From the NCBI RefSeq assembly GCF_020010925.1, contig NZ_JAGJBZ010000002.1:1612001-1676000 (forward strand): a DNA stretch of 64,000 nt, given 5' to 3'. The position numbers and the translations under genes are program-made. The stretch is from Streptomyces griseiscabiei (GTDB lineage Bacteria > Actinomycetota > Actinomycetes > Streptomycetales > Streptomycetaceae). Each line of letters begins with the position of its first letter. The first letter of the stretch is position 1. Under the pieces are notes generated by a model. The model had not been told where the DNA came from. It saw only the letters and a list, made by a program, of their open reading frames with translations, and did not search any database. This document shows positions 8,788-17,190 of the stretch, in pieces.

Positions 8788-10233
8788 ATGACCCAGCAGT
8801 CGCTCAAGCCGAGGACGGCAGCCGAAGGCACCGCCGACCCCGCCGGCCGGTCCCGTCTCGACCGGTACTTCCACATCTCCCGCCGAGGCTCCACCGCCGC
8901 CCGGGAGGTCCGCGGCGGCGTCACCACCTTCATGGCGATGGCGTACATCCTCCTGCTCAACCCGCTCATCCTGTCCGGCCCGGACGCCGCGGGCGCCACG
9001 CTCGGCCAGAAGGCGCTGATCACGGCGACCGCGCTCGCCGCGGCCGTCACCACGCTCCTGATGGGCTTCGTGGGCAAGGTCCCGCTCGCCCTCGCCGCCG
9101 GCCTCTCCGTCTCCGGTGTCATCGCCTCGCAGGTCGCCCCGCGGATGACCTGGCCGCAGGCGATGGGCATGTGCGTGATGTACGGCGTGATCATCATGCT
9201 GCTGGTCGTCACCGGCCTGCGCGAGATGATCATGAACGCCATCCCGCTGGCCCTGAAACACGCGATCACCATGGGTATCGGCCTGTTCGTCGCCCTCATC
9301 GGCTTCTACAAGGCCGGGTTCGTCCACCAGGGCAAGGCCACCCCGGTCAGTCTCGGCCCCGCCGGTGAACTCGCCGGCTGGCCCGTCCTCCTCTTCGCGG
9401 TCACCCTCCTCGCGATCTTCATGCTCCAGGCCCGGGGCGTCCCCGGCGCGATCCTGCTCGGCATCGTCGGCGGCACGGTCCTGGCCGTGGTCCTCAACGC
9501 CCTCGACGTCATCGACCCGAAGCAATGGGCGAGCGGCGCACCGGAGTTGCACGGCAGCGCCGTCTCGATGCCGGACTTCTCGCTCTTCGGGCACGTCGAG
9601 TTCGGCGGCTGGGGCGACGTCGGCGCGATGACGGTCGGCATGATCGTCTTCACCCTCGTGCTCGCCGGGTTCTTCGACGCGATGGCCACCATCATCGGCG
9701 TCGGCACGGAGGCCGGACTCGCCGACGACCGGGGCCGGATGCCGGGCCTGTCCAAGGCGCTGTTCATCGACGGCGCGGGCGGCGCGATCGGCGGGGTGGC
9801 GGGCGGCTCGGGCCAGACCGTGTTCGTCGAGTCGGCCACCGGGGTCGGCGAGGGCGCCCGTACCGGGCTCTCCTCCGTCGTCACCGGCCTGTTCTTCGCG
9901 GCCTGTCTCTTCTTCACCCCGCTCACCGCGATCGTGCCCGGCGAGGTCGCCGCCGCCGCGCTCGTCGTCATCGGCGCCATGATGATGATGAACGCCCGGC
10001 ATGTCGACTGGTCCGACCGCGCCACCGCGATCCCGGTCTTCCTGACCGTCGTGATCATGCCGTTCACGTACTCGATCACCGCGGGCGTCGCCGCCGGAGT
10101 CATCTCCTACGTCGCCATCAAGCTCGCGCAGGGCCGGGCGCGGGAGATCGGCGCGTTCATGTGGGGCCTGACGGTGGTCTTCCTCGTCTTCTTCGCCCTG
10201 AGCCCGATCGAGAGCTGGATGGGCGTGCACTAG
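8788..10233 (+). CDS. NCS2-family purine permease (AzgA-like guanine/hypoxanthine type)
   Basis: A 481-residue integral membrane protein with about 12 predicted helices that imports purine bases by proton symport. Characteristic segments include GGVTTFMAMAYILLLNP near the N terminus, the FFDAMATIIGVG loop, and GQTVFVESATGVGEGARTGL, the AzgA counterpart of the substrate-binding SxxxxxES/AAGV region. The ATG at 8788 follows GGGAGAAGG at good spacing. Its place between the xanthine dehydrogenase genes and xdhC indicates uptake of hypoxanthine, guanine or xanthine for that pathway. Exact substrate cannot be read from sequence. Confidence 0.88.
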   Translation: MTQQSLKPRTAAEGTADPAGRSRLDRYFHISRRGSTAAREVRGGVTTFMAMAYILLLNPLILSGPDAAGATLGQKALITATALAAAVTTLLMGFVGKVPLALAAGLSVSGVIASQVAPRMTWPQAMGMCVMYGVIIMLLVVTGLREMIMNAIPLALKHAITMGIGLFVALIGFYKAGFVHQGKATPVSLGPAGELAGWPVLLFAVTLLAIFMLQARGVPGAILLGIVGGTVLAVVLNALDVIDPKQWASGAPELHGSAVSMPDFSLFGHVEFGGWGDVGAMTVGMIVFTLVLAGFFDAMATIIGVGTEAGLADDRGRMPGLSKALFIDGAGGAIGGVAGGSGQTVFVESATGVGEGARTGLSSVVTGLFFAACLFFTPLTAIVPGEVAAAALVVIGAMMMMNARHVDWSDRATAIPVFLTVVIMPFTYSITAGVAAGVISYVAIKLAQGRAREIGAFMWGLTVVFLVFFALSPIESWMGVH

Positions 10234-10300
10234 CGGCCGCCCCCGCCCCGAACACCTTCCCCGTACCTTCCACGCAACCGTTGTTCGAGGAGACCGAGAG

Positions 10301-11455
10301 ATGCTGGACATCGCCGAAGAACTGCACCGGTGGGTCGAGCGCGGGCGTGACTTCGCCGTGGCCACCGTGGTGGGCGTGAGCGGCAGCGCGCCCCGCCGAC
10401 CGGGCGCCGCCCTCGCGGTGGACACCGACGGCACGGCGATCGGCTCGGTCTCCGGCGGTTGCGTGGAGGGTGCCGTCTACGACCTGTGCCGGCAGGCCCT
10501 GGCCGACGGCGAGACCGTCCTCGAACGCTTCGGCTACAGCGACGAGGACGCCTTCGCCGTCGGTCTGACCTGCGGCGGAGTCATCGACATCCTCGTCACC
10601 CCGGTGCGGGCCGGCGACCCCGTCCGCCCGGTGGTCGCCGCCGCGCTCGACGCCGCCGCGAGCGGGGAGGCGGCGGCCCTCGCCCGGATCGTCTCCGGCC
10701 CGGCGGAACTGCGGGGCCGCGCCCTGCTGGTCCGACCCGACGGCTCGTACGACGGCGGCTGCGGCGCCCACCCCGAACTGGACCGTACGGTCGCCGCCGA
10801 GGCCCGCGCCCTCCTCGACGCCGGCCGCACGGACACCCTGGAGATCGGCGAGCGGGGGTCGCGCTGCGGGGCGCCCCTCACGGTGCTCGTCGAGTCGTCC
10901 GTCCCGCCGCCCCGGATGATCGTCTTCGGCGCGATCGACTTCGCGTCGGCGCTGGTCCGCGTCGGCAAGTTCCTCGGCCACCATGTCACCGTCTGCGACG
11001 CCCGCCCCGTCTTCGCGACCCGCGCGCGCTTCCCGGAGGCCGACGAGATCGTCGTCGAATGGCCCCACACGTACCTGGAGCGCACCTCCGTGGACGCCCG
11101 CACGGTGCTGTGCGTCCTCACCCACGACGCCAAGTTCGACGTCCCGCTCCTCCAACTGGCCCTGCGGCTCCCCGTCGCCTACGTCGGCGCGATGGGCTCC
11201 CGCCGCACCCACCTCGACCGCAATGAACGCCTCCGTGAAGTCGGCGTCACCGAACTGGAGTTGGCCCGACTCCGCTCACCCATCGGCCTCGACCTCGGTG
11301 CCCGCACACCGGAGGAGACGGCCCTGTCCATCGCCGCCGAGATCGTCGCCGACCGCCGCGGCGGCACCGGCGTCTCCCTCACCGGTGCGCACACCCCCAT
11401 CCACCACGACACCACCTCCGGCCTCCGCCGGCTGCCCACCCTCCGCGTCTCCTGA
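10301..11455 (+). CDS. xdhC: XdhC-family molybdenum-cofactor sulfuration/insertion factor
   Basis: A 384-residue XdhC/CoxI-type protein. Family members bind the molybdenum cofactor, promote its sulfuration and deliver it to xanthine dehydrogenase. The N-terminal part has VVGVSGSAPRRPGA and SGGCVEGAVYD, and the C-terminal part is a Rossmann-type fold (MIVFGAIDFASALVRVGKF) ending in YVGAMGSRRTHLDRNERLR. A GAGGAG sits about ten bases before the ATG at 10301. It completes the purine-oxidation operon. XdhC here means the accessory protein and not the E. coli 2Fe-2S subunit of the same name. Confidence 0.9.
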   Translation: MLDIAEELHRWVERGRDFAVATVVGVSGSAPRRPGAALAVDTDGTAIGSVSGGCVEGAVYDLCRQALADGETVLERFGYSDEDAFAVGLTCGGVIDILVTPVRAGDPVRPVVAAALDAAASGEAAALARIVSGPAELRGRALLVRPDGSYDGGCGAHPELDRTVAAEARALLDAGRTDTLEIGERGSRCGAPLTVLVESSVPPPRMIVFGAIDFASALVRVGKFLGHHVTVCDARPVFATRARFPEADEIVVEWPHTYLERTSVDARTVLCVLTHDAKFDVPLLQLALRLPVAYVGAMGSRRTHLDRNERLREVGVTELELARLRSPIGLDLGARTPEETALSIAAEIVADRRGGTGVSLTGAHTPIHHDTTSGLRRLPTLRVS

Positions 11456-11539
11456 CCCCGATCCCGCCCCACCGGCTTGACCCCCGCCGCCGCAGGCCCG
11501 ACCGTTGCGGTACGACAACAGCACGACGGGGGCGGCGAG

Positions 11540-12223
11540 TTGAGTACGGGGAGCAGCGGGGAGCGCCCGGACGACGAGGGCGTGGGCGAGGGTACGGGCG
11601 AGGCCGTGAGCGAGGGTGACGGCGCTCAGGCCGATGAGACGCGTGATCGGCGGCGGCTGTCGACCCTGTCGACGACCCTGCTGGGCCTCTTCCTCCTTGC
11701 CGACGTCGTCTTCGTCTGCGGGGCCCTCGTGACGCTCTGGCCGGCGGTGCTGGCGACGGTGGAGCCCGGCGCGGAGCCCACGGCCACGGCGCGGTGGTCG
11801 CCGTTCGGTCTCGGGGGCTGGGCGTTGACCGCCGACACCGCGATGCTGCTGGCCGTGGTGGTGTGCAGCGCGCTCGGCAGCTTCGTGCACGCGGCCACGT
11901 CCTTCGCGACGTACGTCGGCAACCGGCGGCTCTACGCGAGCTGGCTGTGGTGGTATCTGCTGCGCGCCGGTATCGGGGTGGCTCTGGCGCTCCTCGTCTA
12001 CTTCCTGCTGCGTGGCGGCCTGTTCGCCGGCAGCTCCGGCGCGGGCGCGACCAACCCGTACGGCTTCTCCGGCATCGCCGGGCTCTGCGGACTCTTCTCC
12101 AAGCAGGCCACCGACAAGCTCCGCGAGATCTGCGACACCCTCCTCAGCACCACGGGCGACGGCGACCGCGACCGCCGCGACGGCCTCGCCGCCGCCCGCA
12201 ACGGGGACCCGGGCGCGCCCTGA
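11540..12223 (+). CDS. Membrane protein of unknown function
   Basis: About 227 residues if translation begins at TTG 11540, where GGGGGCGGCGAG immediately precedes. A TTG at 11477 is an alternative without a visible ribosome site. An acidic, Gly/Glu-rich N-terminal tail precedes three likely transmembrane helices (LLGLFLLADVVFVCGALVTL, then the MLLAVVVCSALGSFVHAATS region, then LLRAGIGVALALLVYFLL). A cytoplasmic tail follows with the notable segment GIAGLCGLFSKQATDKLREI. I do not recognise a named family. The gene converges on the methyltransferase gene. Confidence 0.6.
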   Translation: MSTGSSGERPDDEGVGEGTGEAVSEGDGAQADETRDRRRLSTLSTTLLGLFLLADVVFVCGALVTLWPAVLATVEPGAEPTATARWSPFGLGGWALTADTAMLLAVVVCSALGSFVHAATSFATYVGNRRLYASWLWWYLLRAGIGVALALLVYFLLRGGLFAGSSGAGATNPYGFSGIAGLCGLFSKQATDKLREICDTLLSTTGDGDRDRRDGLAAARNGDPGAP

Positions 12224-12252
12224 CCGGGCACGGGGGGCGGGCGCCCGGCGCC

Positions 12253-12906
12253 TCACCCCGGCTTGCGCGCCAGCACGTACGCCTGAGGGGTGCTCGCCGT
12301 GGTGCCGGGACCGTCGGCCTCCCGCACCAGCCGCGCCGACTCGACGAACCCGGCGTCCCCCAGCAGCCCGGCGACCCGCTCCGGAGGGAAGCGGTGGACG
12401 TCGAGGTCGAGCGGGTGGCCGTACGCGTGGGACAGATGAACGGACTCGTCGCCGACTTTATAGGCGAGCGCGAGGAGACCGCCGGGGGCGAGCACCCGGT
12501 GGAACTCGGCGAACAGCGGCGGGAGTTCGGCCGGTGGGGTGTGCACCGTGGAGTACCAGGCGAGGGCGCCCGCCAGCGAGCCGTCCTCGAAGTCGAGCGC
12601 GGCCATGTCGCCCACGTCGAACCGGAGCCGGGGGTGCGCCCAGCGGGCCACGGTGACCATCTCCGGCGACAGGTCCACACCGCAGACGTCCAGCCCCAGT
12701 GAGGCGAGATGCCCGGTGATCCGCCCCGGACCGCATCCCAGATCCGCGACGCGTCCGCCCCCGGCGCCCAGCACCCGTTCGGCGAACACCCCCAGCATGG
12801 CCCGCTCGAACGGGCTGTCCGCCAACTCGTCTCTCAGCAGCTTCTCGTAGTCGGCGGCGACGGTGTCGTAGGACTCCCGGGTGGTGCGCCGATGGTGTGT
12901 GGCCAT
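12253..12906 (-). CDS. Class I SAM-dependent methyltransferase
   Basis: A 217-residue cytoplasmic methyltransferase of the Methyltransf_11/25 type. The SAM-binding motif I is VADLGCGPGRIT (residues 53-64). Motif II/III segments follow (GLDVCGVDLSPEMV and FDVGDMAALDFEDGSLAG), then VLAPGGLLALAYKVG. The ATG at 12906 gives a full-length fold; no ribosome site is obvious, so it could be leaderless. The substrate is unknown. Confidence 0.85.
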   Translation of the reverse strand: MATHHRRTTRESYDTVAADYEKLLRDELADSPFERAMLGVFAERVLGAGGGRVADLGCGPGRITGHLASLGLDVCGVDLSPEMVTVARWAHPRLRFDVGDMAALDFEDGSLAGALAWYSTVHTPPAELPPLFAEFHRVLAPGGLLALAYKVGDESVHLSHAYGHPLDLDVHRFPPERVAGLLGDAGFVESARLVREADGPGTTASTPQAYVLARKPG

Positions 12907-12974
12907 GGTCCGGCACGTTAGTCCGTGCCTCTGACAACCACCTCGAACACCCGCCGGAACAAGCCCTGTCGGGG

Positions 12975-13451
12975 TCAGCCCGTCCCCTCGTCCTCGCCCG
13001 CCAGCAGCACGTCCATCGCCCGCCCGAACATGCGCCGCGCCAGCCATCCCAGCGGCCGGTCGAAGAGCCCCGGCAGCCGGCGCACCCGCAGATCCTCCCG
13101 CCACACCGCCCGGGACCCTCCGTCACCGTACGGAAGCACCTCGAACTCCGCCCAGCCGGTGACGAACGAACCGCGCTTGACGAGACGGCACTTCCCGGGG
13201 ACGGTCCCCGACGGCGGCTGCCAGAGCGTGACCTCCATCGGGTCGTCGAAGGCGAGCGGACCGACCCCGCTGCGGGCCACGAACACCGTGCCCTCGCCGG
13301 TGGGTGGCGGGGTGCGCACGGTGACGCGGGTCAGCGGGACGACGTCGGCGTGCCGGGGCCAGTCCGTGAGGCGCTGCCAGGCGCGGTCGGCGGGGAGCCG
13401 GGGGAGCCGTTCGAGGCGGAAGAGAACCACGGGGCGATCGTAAGTGAACAA
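12975..13451 (-). CDS. SRPBCC-family protein
   Basis: About 158 residues with the START/Bet v1-like pattern: an N-terminal strand and Pro-Ala-Asp helix (LPADRAWQRLTDWPRHADVVP), a central run of strands, and a long C-terminal helix (LFDRPLGWLARRMFGRAMDVLL). Such proteins bind hydrophobic ligands. A TTG at 13451 is the longest start; a GTG at 13430 is equally possible, and neither has a clear ribosome site. It lies 68 bases upstream of the methyltransferase gene on the same strand and may be co-transcribed with it. Confidence 0.7.
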   Translation of the reverse strand: MFTYDRPVVLFRLERLPRLPADRAWQRLTDWPRHADVVPLTRVTVRTPPPTGEGTVFVARSGVGPLAFDDPMEVTLWQPPSGTVPGKCRLVKRGSFVTGWAEFEVLPYGDGGSRAVWREDLRVRRLPGLFDRPLGWLARRMFGRAMDVLLAGEDEGTG

Positions 13452-13561
13452 TTGCGGATGGGGCGGGCGGGCCTGGTCCTCCCGCGCCTACGACGCGTGC
13501 CACGGGGTCGGCGGGCCGATCAGAGGCCGTCGCCTTCCGACCGGACCGCGGACCGGACTTG

Positions 13562-13607
13562 CGGACCGCCCTCTGGACCGACTCCGGACCGCCCTCTGGA
13601 CCGACTC
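13562..13607. repeat. 23-bp tandem duplication upstream of the P450 gene
   Basis: Two perfect adjacent copies (13562-13584 and 13585-13607) begin CGGACCGCCCTCTGGACC, with degenerate copies on both sides (about 13540-13650). The tract occupies the space before the P450 start and offers no coding frame I trust. It may alter promoter spacing, but that is speculation. Confidence 0.7.
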
Positions 13608-13724
13608 CGGGCCGACCCCGGACCGGCTCCCGGACCGCCCCGCCGCAGGGCCCCTACCGCCCCGCCGCGCCGTACGGCACGATGAGCGCGACCGCACGCC
13701 CGCCCCAGGCCGGAAGGTGCTCCC

Positions 13725-14987
13725 GTGGACTCTGAACTGCACGGCAGGCTCGACGAGTTGCAGCGGGACCCGTATCCGCACTACGCGCGCGCCAGGGCGG
13801 CGGAGGGGCTCACGTACGTGCCCGAGCTGGACTCCTGGCTGGTGGCACGGGATGCCGACGTACGGGAGGCGCTGCGGCGCCCGGAGGAGTTCTCCTCGGC
13901 CAACGCGCTGCGCCCGGACGTGATGCCCGCCCCCGCCGCGCTGGCCGTGCTCGGCGGTGGCTTCGGCGGCCGTCCCGTCGTCGTCACCACCGACGGCACC
14001 CTGCACCAGGAGCTGCGCGCGCCCATCGTCCGGGGGCTGTCGCCCGCCAGGGTCGCGGCCGTCCTGCCGTACGCCGCCGAACGGGCCGCCGCCCTGGTCG
14101 ACGGCTTCGTCGAGGCCGCCGAGGACGGCCGGGAGACGCACGGCAAGGACGAGGGCGGTCGGGTCGAGCTGATGTCCGCGTACGCGGGACGGCTGCCCGG
14201 CGAGGTCATCGGGCGCCTCGTTGGGTTCGACCCGGACGACGTACCGGCGCTGGTGCACGGCGGGCACCGAGCCGAGCAACTGCTGTTCCGGCCCATGACG
14301 GAGGCCGAACAGATCGCGGCGGCCGAGGACGTGGTCGCCACGGCCCACCGGCTGGACGCCTTCGTCCGCGCCCGGCACGCCGACCCGCGCGAGGACCTGG
14401 GCACCGAACTCATCACCTCCGTCGCCGGGACGGACACGGCCGAGCTGACGCTCGATCACCGCCACCAGATCGTCGGCCACCTGCAGAACCTGCTCATCGC
14501 CGGACATCTGACCACGACGGCCCTCATCGGGACCACACTGCTCCACCTCCTGCGCGACCGCCGCCAGTGGGAGCTGCTCTGCGCCGAGCCCGAGCGCATC
14601 CCGGCCGCCGTCGAGGAGGCCGTCCGCTACGACACCGCGCTGCAGGGCTTCCGCCGTGTCACCACCCGCCCGGTCACCCTCTCCGGCACCGAACTCCCCG
14701 CCGGGGCGCCGGTGTTCCTCGCCTTCGGCAGCGCCAACCGGGATGCCGGGCGCCACTCGCGCCCCGACGACTTCGACATCACCCGCCCCACCGGCAGCCG
14801 CCACCTCTCCTTCGGCTTCGGCACCCACACCTGCCCCGGCTCCCAGCTCGCCCGCGAACAACTGCGCCTGACCCTGGAGCAGTTGACGAGCCGTCTGCCC
14901 GGTCTGCGGCTCGCGCCGAACCAACGGATCACCATGCGCCCGACCCTGATCCACCGCTCCCCGGAACGCCTCGAACTCGTCTGGTGA
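13725..14987 (+). CDS. Cytochrome P450
   Basis: A 420-residue soluble bacterial P450 mono-oxygenase. The haem-ligand loop is FGFGTHTCPG with Cys370 as thiolate ligand. The I-helix oxygen-activation motif is LLIAGHLTTT, the K-helix ExxR is EEAVR, and the meander follows. The GTG at 13725 has GGAAGGTG upstream. No ferredoxin or ferredoxin reductase gene is adjacent, so electron partners must come from elsewhere. The I-helix AGHLTT places His where many P450s have an acidic residue or other side chain, which may matter for proton delivery. The substrate is unknown. Confidence 0.92.
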   Translation: MDSELHGRLDELQRDPYPHYARARAAEGLTYVPELDSWLVARDADVREALRRPEEFSSANALRPDVMPAPAALAVLGGGFGGRPVVVTTDGTLHQELRAPIVRGLSPARVAAVLPYAAERAAALVDGFVEAAEDGRETHGKDEGGRVELMSAYAGRLPGEVIGRLVGFDPDDVPALVHGGHRAEQLLFRPMTEAEQIAAAEDVVATAHRLDAFVRARHADPREDLGTELITSVAGTDTAELTLDHRHQIVGHLQNLLIAGHLTTTALIGTTLLHLLRDRRQWELLCAEPERIPAAVEEAVRYDTALQGFRRVTTRPVTLSGTELPAGAPVFLAFGSANRDAGRHSRPDDFDITRPTGSRHLSFGFGTHTCPGSQLAREQLRLTLEQLTSRLPGLRLAPNQRITMRPTLIHRSPERLELVW

Positions 14988-15008
14988 CCTCTCGGGACGG
15001 GGCCGGAG

Positions 15009-15206
15009 TCACACGTCCAGCAACTCCCGTGCCGCCACCGGCACTCCCGTCTCCAGAGAACGGTTCGCCGCCAGCCCCGTCACCAGCGACCGTGCCCCGT
15101 CCACCGCGTCGGCGGCCCGCCCCAGCCCGTCCGGCACCCGCTCCCCGAACAGATCGGCCAGCATGCGGACGTCCCCGCCGCCGTGACCGCCCTCGCCCGT
15201 CTCCAC
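15009..15206 (-). pseudogene. Gfo/Idh/MocA oxidoreductase, C-terminal remnant
   Basis: About 65 codons reading VETGEGGHGGGDVRMLADLFG … GRAADAVDGARSLVTGLAAN then the stop. This is the typical C-terminal end of a Gfo/Idh/MocA sugar oxidoreductase. The frame stops making sense at about 15210, where the transposable element begins. The matching N-terminal remnant is at 16741-17021 on the same strand. Together they cover roughly 160 of an expected ~400 residues, so the middle has been lost as well as split. Confidence 0.75.
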
Positions 15207-15228
15207 CTTGCTTGTCGGGCAGGGGAAA

Positions 15229-15270
15229 GCCGAATCGCCGTCAGGGCGATTCGGCGTCTCGGGAGAGACG
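15229..15270. repeat. Left-end subterminal hairpins of the IS element
   Basis: Two adjacent perfect hairpins lie here: an 11-bp stem at 15229-15239/15245-15255 and a 6-bp stem at 15255-15260/15265-15270. IS200/IS605 transposases recognise such imperfectly terminal hairpins in single-stranded DNA. No transposase is encoded here, so movement would need one in trans. Confidence 0.75.
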
Positions 15271-15420
15271 GTGGTGAGGCCGGTCTGGAGCCGTTCGTGG
15301 TGGCGGGTTGAGGGCCCGGTGGGAGGGGCGTCCTGGATGGCAAGAGCGTGCCGTCACTCGCACGGGTGATGCTGATCGAAGTCGTGCGCGGGAGGGGAAC
15401 GAGGTGTCTAGATTCGTGGC

Positions 15421-16722
15421 ATGTCACGTTTCCGGATGTACCCGTCGCGCGCGCAGGCCGAGCGGATGCTCACGCACTGCGCGCACGCCCGGTACGTCTG
15501 GAACCTCGCTGTCGAGCAGCACGCGCACTGGCGGCGGTGGCGCAATTCCGCGCCCGGCTTCGCGGAGCAGTGCCGTCAGCTCACCGAGGCCCGGCGGGAG
15601 AACGAGTGGCTGGGTTCGGGGAACGCGGACGTGCAGCAGCAGGCGTTGAAGGACTTCGCCCAGGCCAGGAACGCCAGGTTCACGTCCGGGTTCGGTGAGC
15701 CGACGTGGCGCAGGAAGCATGTGCACGAGGGCTTCCGGGTCATCGGTACCGACCGCGTACCGGAATACGAGGCAGACGGTTCGCCAAAGCTGAACGCGAA
15801 GACCGGCAGACAGGTCATGGGCCGCTCGGTGGTCGTGCAGAAGCTGAACCGGCGGTGGGCCCAGGTCAAAGTGCCCGGCTGCGGCTGGGTCCGCTTCCGC
15901 CTCAGTGCCAGAGGCAAAGGCGCGAAGCTGCCCGACGCCAAGACGTTCCGGGTCACCTTCCGCAATGGGCAGTGGCACATCGCGTTCGCCGTCATCCCCG
16001 ACCCGGTCGAGGCGCCGGACACGGGCGAGGTCATCGGCATCGACCGGGGTGTCACCGTCACCGCCGCCCTCTCCGACGGACGGAAGCTGAACTGTCCCCA
16101 GCTCACCACCCGCGAGCGGGCGCAGATCCGCAAACACCAGCGGCGGGCTGCTCGCGCCCCCAAGGGCAGCAAGGCCAAGGCGGCCGGGTACGCTAAGGCC
16201 GCCAGGCTCAAGGCGCGCGAAGCCGACCGGCGCAAGGACTGGTGCGAGAAGACCTCGACCATGCTGGCCCGGTCCTACGACCTGGTGCGGTTCGAGAGGC
16301 TGAACATCAAGACGATGACCCGCTCCGCGAAGGGAACCGTGGAGCGGCCCGGCCGGAACGTGGCGCAGAAGTCCGGCCTGAACCGGTCGATCCTCGCCCA
16401 GGGCTGGGGTCTGCTCCGGCAGCGCACCGGGCACAAGGCCCCCGGCCGGGTCGAAGACGTTCCCGCCCCCTACACCAGCCTGCGGTGCAGTGCCTGTGGA
16501 TGGATCGACAAGAACTCGCGCAAGAGCCAAGCCGAGTTCGTCTGTTCCTCCTGCGGCTTCACCTGCAACGCGGACACCAACGCCAGTATCAACATCGCGG
16601 CAGGACAGGGCGGGATCCCCCGCCCCCGGCGGACAGCCGGTGCCGGAGGGACGACACCGCCCAACCAGCGGTCGAGCGTCCGTGAACCTCAGCCCGAATG
16701 GGTTGGAATCCCCCTCTTTTAG
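15421..16722 (+). CDS. tnpB: TnpB RNA-guided endonuclease (IS200/IS605 family)
   Basis: A 433-residue OrfB/TnpB protein, the family from which Cas12 nucleases derive. The N-terminal helix-turn-helix region begins MSRFRMYPSRAQAERML. The RuvC nuclease residues appear intact: Asp208 (VIGIDRG), Glu292 (LVRFERLNIK) and Asp385 (CNADTNASINIA). The inserted zinc finger uses C356, C359, C375 and C378. The stop codon lies inside the loop of the right-end hairpin, the usual overlap of tnpB with its guide (omega) RNA. Nothing suggests inactivation. Confidence 0.92.
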   Translation: MSRFRMYPSRAQAERMLTHCAHARYVWNLAVEQHAHWRRWRNSAPGFAEQCRQLTEARRENEWLGSGNADVQQQALKDFAQARNARFTSGFGEPTWRRKHVHEGFRVIGTDRVPEYEADGSPKLNAKTGRQVMGRSVVVQKLNRRWAQVKVPGCGWVRFRLSARGKGAKLPDAKTFRVTFRNGQWHIAFAVIPDPVEAPDTGEVIGIDRGVTVTAALSDGRKLNCPQLTTRERAQIRKHQRRAARAPKGSKAKAAGYAKAARLKAREADRRKDWCEKTSTMLARSYDLVRFERLNIKTMTRSAKGTVERPGRNVAQKSGLNRSILAQGWGLLRQRTGHKAPGRVEDVPAPYTSLRCSACGWIDKNSRKSQAEFVCSSCGFTCNADTNASINIAAGQGGIPRPRRTAGAGGTTPPNQRSSVREPQPEWVGIPLF

Positions 16723-16740
16723 GAGGGGGAGGATGTCAAC
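16560..16740 (+). ncRNA. Predicted omega RNA (TnpB guide RNA) scaffold, overlapping tnpB 3' end
   Basis: In characterised TnpB elements the guide RNA spans the 3' end of tnpB and the right end, and the bases just beyond the element act as guide. Here the right-end hairpin is 16709-16730 and the element ends at about 16740, so the guide would begin GTGCAGACCACGACCAGATC (16741 on), inside the broken oxidoreductase gene. The 5' limit is a guess. Confidence 0.5.
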
Positions 16741-17021
16741 GTGCAGACCACGACCAGATCGACCCGTTCGCGCCGCAGCATCTCCCCGAACTCGTGGGCC
16801 GCGTACGCCGGTACGGGCGCGTGGCCCGGATGGTCGGCCGCGATCCAGGCGTCGTGCACGGCCATGCGGTGCGCGTTGGTGTCGCAGAGGCCCACCAGGT
16901 CGATCCGGTCCGCGAAGGGTCCCGTCAGCGCCTCGGTGAACATCCGGGCGCGGGCGCCGAGCCCCACCACGGCGGCCCGGCGGCGGCGAAGGGAGGTGGT
17001 GCAGGAGTCTTGTAGTGACAT
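16741..17021 (-). pseudogene. Gfo/Idh/MocA oxidoreductase, N-terminal remnant
   Basis: About 93 codons from ATG 17021. They encode a clear Rossmann NAD(P)-binding start (RRRRAAVVGLGARARMF … DLVGLCDTNAHRM) that continues to RVDLVVVCT, where the transposable element begins. The C-terminal remnant lies beyond the element at 15009-15206. Roughly 240 residues are missing between them. A LacI-type operator lies upstream, suggesting the intact gene belonged to a sugar-induced divergent pair. Confidence 0.8.
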
Positions 17022-17049
17022 CCGGACTTTCCCTAGGGCCATACGGGGG

Positions 17050-17064
17050 TGGAAGCGCTTTCTA
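17050..17064. promoter_or_regulatory. LacI-type operator (orphan)
   Basis: TGGAAGCGCTTTCTA is a near-palindrome centred on a CG step (GGAAGC/GCTTTC, one mismatch). It resembles LacI-family sites such as the CebR box TGGGAGCGCTCCCA. It sits between the two truncated divergent genes and probably once controlled both. The cognate repressor cannot be identified here. Confidence 0.55.
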
Positions 17065-17084
17065 GTGAAAGAGGTGACCCACTC

Positions 17085-17190
17085 ATGCCCCGAATCAGGA
17101 CGAGGAAGTCCTGGAAACCCCGTGCGGCGGCCACCGCGCTGGCGCTCTCGGCCCGAGGGGGCCCGGGGCCCGGCGAACCGCGCCTCGGGA
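17085..17190 (+). pseudogene. Truncated secreted-protein gene (signal peptide only)
   Basis: An ATG at 17085 follows a good ribosome site (GAGGTG, 17071-17076) and encodes MPRIRTRKSWKPRAAATALA, a typical twin-basic start of a Streptomyces signal peptide. The hydrophobic core then breaks off into low-complexity sequence that runs into the 3' end of the DoxX gene. The rest of the gene, perhaps a glycoside hydrolase or sugar-binding protein given the operator upstream, appears deleted. Confidence 0.5.

Larger units (their letters stand above)
15210..16740 (+). mobile_element. TnpB-only IS200/IS605-type (IS1341-like) element
   Basis: The element carries only tnpB and no Y1 transposase gene. The left end has a perfect 11-bp hairpin at 15229-15255 (GCCGAATCGCC, loop GTCAG) followed by a second at 15255-15270 (CGTCTC/GAGACG). 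The right end has the hairpin TCCCCCTC/GAGGGGGA at 16709-16730 followed by GGATGTCAA, a right-end form typical of this group. The boundaries are judged from where the flanking oxidoreductase reading frames break, so the left one may be off by several bases. No target-site duplication is expected or seen. Confidence 0.85.

Noticed and set aside
13540..13650. CRISPR-like array from the repeats before the P450 gene
   Set aside because: The 23-bp copies are directly adjacent without unique spacers; it is a tandem duplication.
15210..16740. A Y1 transposase (tnpA) gene for the IS element
   Set aside because: No HUH/Tyr motif or reading frame of the right size is present on either strand; the element is TnpB-only.
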